Origin: Aquifex sp964425585
GTDB taxonomy: Bacteria > Aquificota > Aquificia > Aquificales > Aquificaceae
NCBI GenBank assembly: GCA_964425585.1
Contig: CAYRMG010000024.1
Location: 1 to 18,911 of the forward strand
Direction: 5' to 3'
DNA length: 18,911 nucleotides
Shown: in pieces, positions 6,954 through 12,782 of the stretch
Position numbering within the stretch: position 1 is the stretch's first letter
Layout: every line of letters starts with the position of its first letter
The notes under the pieces: generated by a model
Told to the model about the DNA's origin: nothing
The model's input: the letters and a program-made list of their open reading frames with translations, nothing else
The model's database searches: none
Made by a program: the position numbers and the translations under genes

Positions 6954-7624
6954 AGGCGGTAATATTTGACGTGGACGGTGTAATAGTTGATGTAAGAAAG
7001 TCCTATCATTACGCTATAAAGGAAACTGTTAAGCATTTTACGGGGAAGGATTTAGATATTGAGTTTATAAGAGAATTTAAGTTCTCAAGAGGGATAAACA
7101 ACGACTGGGATGTGAGCGTTGAGCTTATAAAATACCTCGGCCATGAACCGCCACCTTACGGTGAGCTCGTTCAAATTTTTGAAAACTTTTACGATGAGTT
7201 TAAGGATAAGGAAGAGTTAATACTCGGAAGGGAGTTTTTTAAGGAGCTCAAAAGCTTCGGTTTTCCCTTAGGAGTGGTGACGGGAAGACCCAAGAGAGAC
7301 CTGAAGTATCTATTTGACCGATTTGAACTTTGGGAGTTTTTTGATGCTATAGTTGATGATGATGATGTAGGCGATATAAATCTCAGAAAACCTCATCCCT
7401 ACCCTCTTCACCTGTGTATTGAAAGCATAGGAGCGGAAGAAGCTATTTACATAGGGGATAACAATGCGGATATGGAAATGGTAAGAAGCTACAGAAAAAT
7501 TTACGGCAAACCCGTTGAGTTTGTTCATTTTAAAAAGGTATTTAATGAGGCTCTTCCCGCAGATTTTTCAACGGAAGACCCCGAAGAACTCAAGAATTAT
7601 CTTCTGAACCGTGTAAAGGTTTAG
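6950..7624 (+). CDS. HAD-superfamily (subfamily IA) phosphatase-like hydrolase
   Basis: A 224-residue HAD hydrolase with all four motifs: I, FDVDGV with nucleophile Asp7 and acid/base Asp9; II, VVTGRP with Thr111; III, Lys147 in LRKPHPYPLH; IV, IGDNNADMEM with Asp170 and Asp174. The region between motifs I and II (about 15-95) is a helical C1 cap. It resembles the uncharacterised IA group of phosphatases rather than the second HAD protein in this window (11286-11930), which has canonical Gph features. The start overlaps the LysR stop by 4 nt and GAGGTGAG (6933-6940) gives a good SD 9 nt upstream. Substrate unknown; coupling to a LysR gene suggests that the regulator responds to a related metabolite. 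The 3' end overlaps the UPF0434 gene on the other strand by 35 nt. Confidence 0.85.
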   Translation: MKAVIFDVDGVIVDVRKSYHYAIKETVKHFTGKDLDIEFIREFKFSRGINNDWDVSVELIKYLGHEPPPYGELVQIFENFYDEFKDKEELILGREFFKELKSFGFPLGVVTGRPKRDLKYLFDRFELWEFFDAIVDDDDVGDINLRKPHPYPLHLCIESIGAEEAIYIGDNNADMEMVRSYRKIYGKPVEFVHFKKVFNEALPADFSTEDPEELKNYLLNRVKV

Positions 7625-7775
7625 CTTCCTCCACGAGAAGAACGGGGATGCCTTCCCTTATTTCATAATAAACCTTACACCTTTCACATATTAGTATGTC
7701 CTTTTCTCTGTCGTATGTAAGGTCTCCCTTACACTTGGGACATGCGAGTATATCAAGAAGCTCTTTTTCCAGCAT
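7590..7775 (-). CDS. UPF0434/Trm112-like zinc-ribbon protein
   Basis: A 61-residue protein with two CxxC pairs, Cys12/Cys15 (LACPKCKG) and Cys30/Cys33 (ICERCKV), followed by EGIPVLLVEEA, the canonical layout of the YcaR/UPF0434 family, which is related to Trm112, the eukaryotic and archaeal methyltransferase activator. It probably binds one structural zinc; its bacterial partner is unknown. The ATG at 7775 is the only sensible start and has no SD. It is monocistronic, divergent from the gene at 7800 across only 24 bp, and its last 35 nt lie antisense to the end of the HAD gene. Confidence 0.88.
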   Translation of the reverse strand: MLEKELLDILACPKCKGDLTYDREKDILICERCKVYYEIREGIPVLLVEEAKPLHGSEDNS

Positions 7776-7784
7776 AAGATTAAT

Positions 7785-7792
7785 GATATAAA
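7785..7792. promoter_or_regulatory. Overlapping divergent -10 elements, 7775/7800 pair
   Basis: In the 24-bp gap (7776-7799) the plus strand has TATAAA at 7787-7792, ending 7 nt before ATG 7800, and the minus strand has TATATC at 7790-7785, ending 9 nt before ATG 7775. The two hexamers share four base pairs. Neither gene has an SD. Both transcripts would start at or near the first codon. Confidence 0.4.
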
Positions 7793-7799
7793 AAATCCT

Positions 7800-8216
7800 A
7801 TGAAAATCGGATTCGTAAGCAAGAAGGGAGCGGTAAGGGCTTTGATGGCGGAAGCTATAGCCAGGAAGCTTTTACAGGATGCAGGTATAAAGGCGGAGAT
7901 TTATTCCGCAGGCGTTGAGCCCGAAAGAAGCACACCCAAGGAAATAATAGAAGTTCTAAAAGAAAAGGGATATCCTACCCGAGGGCTTTACCCTAAACCT
8001 ATAAGAAAGATTCCTTACAAGCAACTTGATGTTCTCATCATTCTTGACAACGAAATAAAGGAGAGGTGTGAGTTCGTTCCCTTTCACAAAAGAAGGGAAA
8101 ACCTGGCAATAGAGGAGCCAAAGAGTATGAGTATTCCCGAATTGAGGAGGTTAAGGGATAAAATAGAACAGGAACTAAAAGAACTGTTTAAGCTTGAGGT
8201 TAAAAACTCAAAATAG
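7800..8216 (+). CDS. Low-molecular-weight protein-tyrosine-phosphatase/arsenate-reductase homologue lacking the catalytic Cys
   Basis: A 138-residue protein with the LMW-PTP/ArsC fold pattern: N-terminal strand and phosphate loop, MAEAIARKLL helix (16-25), IYSAGVEP (34-41), DVLIILDNEI (77-86) and Cys90 where the family often has a Cys-Pro. The phosphate loop is normally C(x)5R(S/T); here it reads SKKGAVRA, with Ser7 (codon AGC, 7818-7820) replacing the nucleophilic Cys and Arg13 retained. The general-acid Asp-Pro motif near 106 reads EEP. It is therefore probably not an active phosphatase or arsenate reductase; a phosphate-, oxyanion- or phosphoprotein-binding role is inferred. The start ATG has no SD and lies 24 bp from the divergent UPF0434 start. 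The 3' end overlaps ligA by 9 nt. Confidence 0.8.
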   Translation: MKIGFVSKKGAVRALMAEAIARKLLQDAGIKAEIYSAGVEPERSTPKEIIEVLKEKGYPTRGLYPKPIRKIPYKQLDVLIILDNEIKERCEFVPFHKRRENLAIEEPKSMSIPELRRLRDKIEQELKELFKLEVKNSK

Positions 8217-10367
8217 CCTTCCAACTTTAAGCTCTTTCCTCTTTTCTTCTTTAAGCTTTTCTATATCAACGTAGTCTTTAATCATATTTAAAAACTCTTC
8301 TTCGGTAATCGTTTTTATTCCGTATTTTTTTGCCTTTTCAATCTTTGTTTTTCCGGGTTCTTTTCCCACAACAAGGTAGTCTGTTCTTGAGGTTATGGTG
8401 TTGGAGAACTTTCCCCCTAAGGATTCAACAATCTCACCCGCCTTCTCCCTTGAACAACAATCAAGGGTTCCCGTAAAGACGAAGGTCTTACCCTTTAAGA
8501 TATCCGCAATCTTTTTAACTTTCTTCTTTTCCAGGTTTACGCCCGCCTTTTCAAGTTTTTCAATAACCTTCAGATTTTGGGGAATTGAGAAAAACTCCTT
8601 TATGCTTTTAGCAACCTTATATCCCACACCTTCAAGTCTCATAATCCTCTCTATAGGTATATCCTTCAACTCCCAAATACTGTTTATTATCTCGGAAATC
8701 TTCTTAGCGGTTGTTGAACCAACATACCTTATTCCCAGGCCGTAAAGAACCCTGTCTATCGGTCTGTTCTTGCTTTCCTCTATGGCCTTAAGAAGATTTA
8801 ATGCGGATTTCTCCCCTATTCCCGGAAATCTCAAAAGGTCTATGAGCTTCAAGTAATACAGGTCTCCTACGTCCTTCACAAGTCCTTTATTGAAAAGGAG
8901 CTTTATCGTTGCATCTCCGAGACCCCTTATATCCATTGCTTCCCTGCTTGCCCAGTGTTTTAGTCTCAAGACGGACTGAGCCGGACACCCTATGTTTATG
9001 CACCTTCTTGCGACCTCATCGGGGAGTTTTACAAGTTCCGAACCGCAGGAAGGACACTTTTCGGGAAAAACTATATCCCTTTCTTCACCCGTTCTTTTTT
9101 CCTTTAAAACCGCTGCTATGTATGGTATCACATCTCCCGCTCTTTCAACGAGAACGTAATCTCCGATTTTTATATCCTTTTCCTTAATGAAATCTTCGTT
9201 GAATAGGGAAACCGAGGATACGGTGACACCTCCCACTTGAACAGGCTCAAGCTTTCCGACCGGTGTAATCGTTCCGGTTCTCCCGACTTGGAAAACTACG
9301 TCAATGAGTTTCGTTGTTGCTCTTCTGGGCTTGAATTTGTAAGCTATAGCCCACCTCGGGTGGTGTGAAGTGTAGCCGAGCTTCTCGTAAAGGCTTCTGT
9401 CGTTTACCTTTACAACCATACCGTCTATTTCGTAAGGATAGCTATCTCTTTTTTTCTCCCACTCCCTGCAGTATTCTATTACCTCATCTATTCCCCTACA
9501 GAGCTTTGTATCCCTGAAAAGAGTTTTAAAGCCTAGGGTGTCCAGTATTTTCAAGGATTCGTAATGAGTTTTAGGGTCACTTTCGGGAGGCTCTACGTAT
9601 GAAAGCTGGTAAACTACTGCTTCAAGTCTTCTTTTTGCAACCTCCTTCGGGTCTTTTTGCCTTATTGAACCCGCAGCTGCGTTTCTCGGATTAGCAAACG
9701 GGGGGAGTCCCTCTTCTACTCTTTCCCGATTCAGCTTTTTGAACTCTTCTTTACTTATAACTACTTCTCCCCTTATTTCGGCAAGCTTTATGCCGAATTT
9801 TGAGAACTCAGCCCTTAGGGGAATTGTTTTTATCGTTTTCAGGTTATTCGTTATATCCTCTCCGTATTCCCCGTCTCCCCTCGTTGCTCCCCTTATAAAT
9901 AGGTCATCTTTGTAAACGAGCGCTATACCGGCACCGTCAAGCTTCGGCTCAACCGTATACTCAACAAGCTCAAGACCTGTAAGCTCTCTTACCCTTCTAT
10001 CCCACTCTCTCAGCTCTTCCTCCGTATAGGCATTATCAAGGGATAGCATAGGTGCGTAATGTTTTACCGTTGGAAATTCACCGGTTATTTCACTTGCAAC
10101 TCTTTGGGTAGGGGAGTCAGGTGTTATAAGCTGGGGAAACTTTCTTTCAATTTCCTTCAAAGCTCTGAACAACTTATCGTAGTCGTAATCGCTTATTACG
10201 GGGTTTGCCTGCACGTAATACTTGTAGTCGTGAAATCTGATAACATCTCTCAGCTCTTCCGCAAGCTTTCTGGCATCATCAATGCTTAAATCCTTGAGGG
10301 TTTTTATCCTCTTCAGAAGCTCCCTCGTCTTTTCTATGAGTTCCCTTTCCCTTTCGGGGGTGAACAT
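8208..10367 (-). CDS. ligA: NAD-dependent DNA ligase
   Basis: A 719-residue LigA that seals nicks in replication and repair using NAD+. Domain Ia with the NAD-contacting YDYDKLFRAL (61-70) and SLDNAY (109-114); adenylation domain with catalytic Lys142 in the KLDG motif (142-145), RGDGEYGEDIT (163-172), NPRNAAAGSIRQ (226-237) and DGMVVKVN (315-322); OB fold with VGRTGTITPVG (361-371); a four-Cys zinc finger (Cys438, Cys441, Cys456, Cys461); helix-hairpin-helix repeats around 480-595; and a C-terminal BRCT domain (about 624-700). Length is slightly above E. coli LigA because of a charged C-terminal tail. Start ATG 10367 lies 3 nt after the DUF167 stop, with no SD, so translation probably relies on the upstream gene. 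It is the third gene of an operon. The 3' end overlaps the phosphatase homologue. Confidence 0.97.
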   Translation of the reverse strand: MFTPERERELIEKTRELLKRIKTLKDLSIDDARKLAEELRDVIRFHDYKYYVQANPVISDYDYDKLFRALKEIERKFPQLITPDSPTQRVASEITGEFPTVKHYAPMLSLDNAYTEEELREWDRRVRELTGLELVEYTVEPKLDGAGIALVYKDDLFIRGATRGDGEYGEDITNNLKTIKTIPLRAEFSKFGIKLAEIRGEVVISKEEFKKLNRERVEEGLPPFANPRNAAAGSIRQKDPKEVAKRRLEAVVYQLSYVEPPESDPKTHYESLKILDTLGFKTLFRDTKLCRGIDEVIEYCREWEKKRDSYPYEIDGMVVKVNDRSLYEKLGYTSHHPRWAIAYKFKPRRATTKLIDVVFQVGRTGTITPVGKLEPVQVGGVTVSSVSLFNEDFIKEKDIKIGDYVLVERAGDVIPYIAAVLKEKRTGEERDIVFPEKCPSCGSELVKLPDEVARRCINIGCPAQSVLRLKHWASREAMDIRGLGDATIKLLFNKGLVKDVGDLYYLKLIDLLRFPGIGEKSALNLLKAIEESKNRPIDRVLYGLGIRYVGSTTAKKISEIINSIWELKDIPIERIMRLEGVGYKVAKSIKEFFSIPQNLKVIEKLEKAGVNLEKKKVKKIADILKGKTFVFTGTLDCCSREKAGEIVESLGGKFSNTITSRTDYLVVGKEPGKTKIEKAKKYGIKTITEEEFLNMIKDYVDIEKLKEEKRKELKVGRLF

Positions 10368-10370
10368 AAT

Positions 10371-10592
10371 TTATAAATCTACTTCAATAAATTTTAGTCT
10401 TGAGGTTTCGCCCCTTACTATTTTCAGTTTGTTTTTAGGAACGCCGAAAAATCGGGAAAGAAGTTCAATAACCCTTTCGTTAGCTTTCCCCTTTTCCGGT
10501 GGTTCTTTTACCTTTACTTCATATTCCTCCTCGGATAACTTTCTAATTTCCTCCTTTTTGGATTTGGGCTTTACCTTTACCTTTATAATCAT
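10371..10592 (-). CDS. DUF167 / YggU-like (UPF0235) protein
   Basis: A 73-residue protein with the family signature: an N-terminal beta strand IIKVKVKPKSKKEEI, then VKVKEPPEKGKANERVIELLSRFFGV (about 26-51) and the terminal IVRGETSRLKFIEV. It matches the small alpha/beta DUF167 domain; the biochemical role of the family is unknown. Its ATG overlaps the stop of the preceding 68-residue gene by 4 nt (ATGA, minus strand, 10592-10589) and its stop is 3 nt from ligA, so it is part of the ligA operon. Confidence 0.87.
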   Translation of the reverse strand: MIIKVKVKPKSKKEEIRKLSEEEYEVKVKEPPEKGKANERVIELLSRFFGVPKNKLKIVRGETSRLKFIEVDL

Positions 10593-10795
10593 TCTTCGGG
10601 GACTTCCCTTCCCTTATACAGTATGGTGTAAACAATCACGAAACCGTCTATGCCGTGCTCTTTCGCATAGGTTATCTTTACATCAATAACTTCGTTCCCC
10701 TCTTCGTATATTCCTTCCAGAACTTCGTTTAACTTTTCTGTAATCTCGTGTGTATTTCCTTCAAGGTCAACGACAAGGGCACCAATCTTTTCCAT
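10589..10795 (-). CDS. Small unknown protein, first gene of the ligA operon
   Basis: A 68-residue acidic, soluble protein that I do not recognise. It has an N-terminal strand (KIGALVVDLEG), an amphipathic helix ITEKLNEVLEGIYEEG (18-33), a strand EVIDVKITYAKE and a hydrophobic strand FVIVYTILYKG (52-62), a beta-alpha-beta-beta pattern. The pattern faintly recalls short sporulation-type proteins such as Cse60, where a helix is followed by an IIDIKY-like strand, but this is not a firm assignment. Real coding is supported by the 4-nt overlap with the DUF167 gene and by the promoter-like TATAAT upstream. No SD. Confidence 0.7.
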   Translation of the reverse strand: MEKIGALVVDLEGNTHEITEKLNEVLEGIYEEGNEVIDVKITYAKEHGIDGFVIVYTILYKGREVPEE

Positions 10796-10803
10796 AACTA
10801 TAG

Positions 10804-10811
10804 ATTATATT
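10804..10811. promoter_or_regulatory. Overlapping divergent -10 elements, 10795/10819 pair
   Basis: In the 23-bp gap (10796-10818) the minus strand has a perfect TATAAT (10809-10804), ending 8 nt before ATG 10795, and the plus strand has TATATT (10806-10811), ending 7 nt before ATG 10819. The elements overlap by four base pairs. Neither gene has an SD and -35 boxes would have to lie inside the opposing coding region; none is convincing. Confidence 0.5.
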
Positions 10812-10818
10812 TATCTTT

Positions 10819-11295
10819 ATGGGTCTGAGAGTCCTTATATTGCTTACTTTTTTCATTACACTATTTTCCTGCAAAGGGGAACAAAAAGAAAAGGTGGAAG
10901 CGAAGTCCATCATTCCAAAAAACGAGTATGCCCTTCTTATAGTTGAGAGCAAAAGCTGTATATACTGTGCACAGTTGAAGAAGGATTTAAAAACGGAAGA
11001 TATACTGAAGCAAGCTCTTAAAGGTATAGACCTCTTTACGCTTACCTATGAAAACTATACTCCGGTGAAAACAAACATAGGGGGTAAGATAAGAGAGGTT
11101 TCGGAAAAGGAGCTTGCGAGAGAACTGAGGGCAACGTCTTTTCCTAACCTTATCTTTTACGACAAAAACGGAAATCTCATTCTCCAGATACCGGGCTACC
11201 TTCCTCCTAAGGAGCTTTCTTGTGTTATAAACTATGTAAAGAACGAGGTATACAAAAAAGAGGAGCTCAAAAGTTATATGAAGAAATGTGCATAA
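10819..11295 (+). CDS. Thioredoxin-fold lipoprotein (SoxW-like)
   Basis: A 158-residue exported protein. The N-terminus MGLRVLILLTFFITLFSC is a short lipoprotein signal with an LFSC lipobox, so Cys18 should be the lipidated residue. The mature part carries a redox CxxC at Cys47-Ile-Tyr-Cys50 in ESKSCIYCAQLKKDL, a hydrophobic strand, the cis-Pro loop TSFPNLIFYD (107-115, Pro109) and IPGYLPPKEL (124-133), which together define a periplasmic thioredoxin-like domain such as SoxW or DsbC-like thiol reductases. Two further Cys (135, 157) are near the C-terminus. The target is unknown. The start ATG lacks an SD. Its last 10 nt overlap the downstream phosphatase gene. Lipidation of this protein would require Lnt, encoded in the same window. 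Confidence 0.85.
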   Translation: MGLRVLILLTFFITLFSCKGEQKEKVEAKSIIPKNEYALLIVESKSCIYCAQLKKDLKTEDILKQALKGIDLFTLTYENYTPVKTNIGGKIREVSEKELARELRATSFPNLIFYDKNGNLILQIPGYLPPKELSCVINYVKNEVYKKEELKSYMKKCA

Positions 11296-11930
11296 AGGCG
11301 ATTTTATTTGACCTTGACGGCACGCTTATAGACTCTGCGGAGGACATAGGCCTCGCCCTCAGGAAAACACTGAGGGAAATAGGACTTGAGGAATATTATC
11401 CGAAAGACATAAAGCCCTATATAGGCGGTGGTGTAAGGGCTCTTCTTGAGAGAGTTCTCGGAGATAAGTTTAAAGAGGAATACGTTGAGATTTTCAGGAA
11501 GTATTACCTTGAAAATCCGGTTGTTTACACAAAAGTTTATGAGGGTATTCCCGAGCTTCTTACAAAGCTAAAAGGGGAAGGGATAAAGCTTGCGGTAGTT
11601 TCAAATAAGCTTGAGGAACTTTCAAGGGAAATTTTAAGGAGATTGGAGATTATAAATTACTTTGAGTTTATAGCCGGCGGAGATACTTTCTCCGAGAAAA
11701 AGCCCTCTCCCCTTCCCGTGATAAAAACCCTTGAATACCTTGGGGTGGAACCGCAAAAGGCTTTAATAGTAGGGGATACGGAGGCGGACATTCTCTCGGG
11801 AAAGGGAGCGGGAACGCTTACAGCCCTTGCGAACTGGGGGTATGTAAAACTCAACTCGGAAAAGCCCGATTTTATTTTAAGAAATCCGAAAGACTTGTTA
11901 AAAATTTTAAACTCTCTCCGATGCTCTTAA
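11286..11930 (+). CDS. gph: HAD phosphatase, phosphoglycolate phosphatase type
   Basis: A 214-residue HAD subfamily IA enzyme that probably dephosphorylates 2-phosphoglycolate. Motifs: I, FDLDGTLIDS with Asp9 and Asp11; cap domain about 16-85 with IGGGVRALLER (46-56); II, VVSNK with Ser106; III, Lys139 in KKPSPLPV; IV, VGDTEADILSG with Asp164 and Asp168. The start ATG at 11286 is chosen because residue 1 lies directly before the first beta strand; an upstream GTG at 11220 would add 22 residues translated from the thioredoxin-like gene in another frame. No clear SD; coupled by a 10-nt overlap. Phosphoglycolate can arise from oxygenase activity or from repair of oxidative DNA breaks; which applies here is unknown, and broader specificity is possible. 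The 3' end overlaps rsmH by 24 nt. Confidence 0.85.
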   Translation: MCIKAILFDLDGTLIDSAEDIGLALRKTLREIGLEEYYPKDIKPYIGGGVRALLERVLGDKFKEEYVEIFRKYYLENPVVYTKVYEGIPELLTKLKGEGIKLAVVSNKLEELSREILRRLEIINYFEFIAGGDTFSEKKPSPLPVIKTLEYLGVEPQKALIVGDTEADILSGKGAGTLTALANWGYVKLNSEKPDFILRNPKDLLKILNSLRCS

Positions 11931-12782
11931 CTTTGCACTTCTTGATGCGGGGTTTTCCATTATCTCCTCCTCTGATGGGGTGATAGGCTTCTTTGTAAGT
12001 ATTCTAAATATCCCTTCCCTTTCCTTTTCCTTCATAAATTTCTTCACTATTCTGTCCTCAAGGGAGTGAAAGCTTATAACTACCAGTCTTCCTCCGGAAC
12101 TTAAATAGTCAGGTGTCTTGTAAAGTGCTTCCTGAAGGGATTCAAGCTCCCTGTTTACTTCTATCCTTATAGCCTGGAAGGTTTTTGTTGCGGGGTGTAT
12201 TCTTCCGTGCTTGTAAAATTCGGGAACAGCGGACATAATTATCTCAACAAGTTCCCCCGTCGTCTCTATCGGTTTTTTTTCCCTTCTATTTACTATCGCC
12301 TTTGCAATCCTTACCGCAAATTTTTCCTCCCCATACTCTCTTAGTATTCTTATTAATTCTCTCTCTGGGTATGTGTTTACAACCTTATAAGCTGTTAGAG
12401 TTTGTTCCTTATCCATTCTCATATCAAGCGGGGCATCTATCTGGAAGGAAAATCCCCTCTCACTTTTTAGTTGATACATAGACACACCGAGGTCAAAGAG
12501 TATTCCGTCAACTTTCTCCACTCCTTCGGACTTCAGGACAATATCAAAATAACGATAATCCGCTTTGTATAAGGATATCCTGTCTGAAAAATCTTTAAGG
12601 TTTTCCTTTGCTATATCTAAGGCTTCCTCATCTTTGTCTATACCTATAAGGTATATATCCTTTCTCTTCTTTAGTATCTCCTTGGCATGGCCTCCGAGTC
12701 CCAAGGTGCAATCAAGGTATATTTTGCCTTCATTTTCCGTAAGTATATCTACGCTTTCCCTAAGAAGAACGGGTTTGTGCAT
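11907..12782 (-). CDS. rsmH: 16S rRNA (cytosine-1402-N4)-methyltransferase
   Basis: A 291-residue SAM-dependent methyltransferase (MraW/RsmH) that modifies C1402 in the 30S decoding centre. Visible motifs: N-terminal HKPVLLRESVD, the SAM motif LDCTLGLGGHA (23-33), GIDKDEEAL (47-55) with Asp50, DGILFDLGVSMYQL (92-105), FQAIRIEVNREL (202-213), VVISFHSLEDRIVKKF (234-249) and the C-terminal RSAKLRASERV. Slightly shorter than the usual ~310. In many bacteria rsmH heads the division and cell-wall cluster; here it is the last gene of the secA operon, away from any dcw genes. Its ATG overlaps the stop of the pseudo-receiver gene by one base (TAATG). Confidence 0.96.
   Translation of the reverse strand: MHKPVLLRESVDILTENEGKIYLDCTLGLGGHAKEILKKRKDIYLIGIDKDEEALDIAKENLKDFSDRISLYKADYRYFDIVLKSEGVEKVDGILFDLGVSMYQLKSERGFSFQIDAPLDMRMDKEQTLTAYKVVNTYPERELIRILREYGEEKFAVRIAKAIVNRREKKPIETTGELVEIIMSAVPEFYKHGRIHPATKTFQAIRIEVNRELESLQEALYKTPDYLSSGGRLVVISFHSLEDRIVKKFMKEKEREGIFRILTKKPITPSEEEIMENPASRSAKLRASERV

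Noticed and set aside
11220..11285. Longer phosphatase starting at GTG 11220
   Set aside because: The 22 extra residues are translated from the thioredoxin-like gene in another frame and do not belong to the HAD fold.
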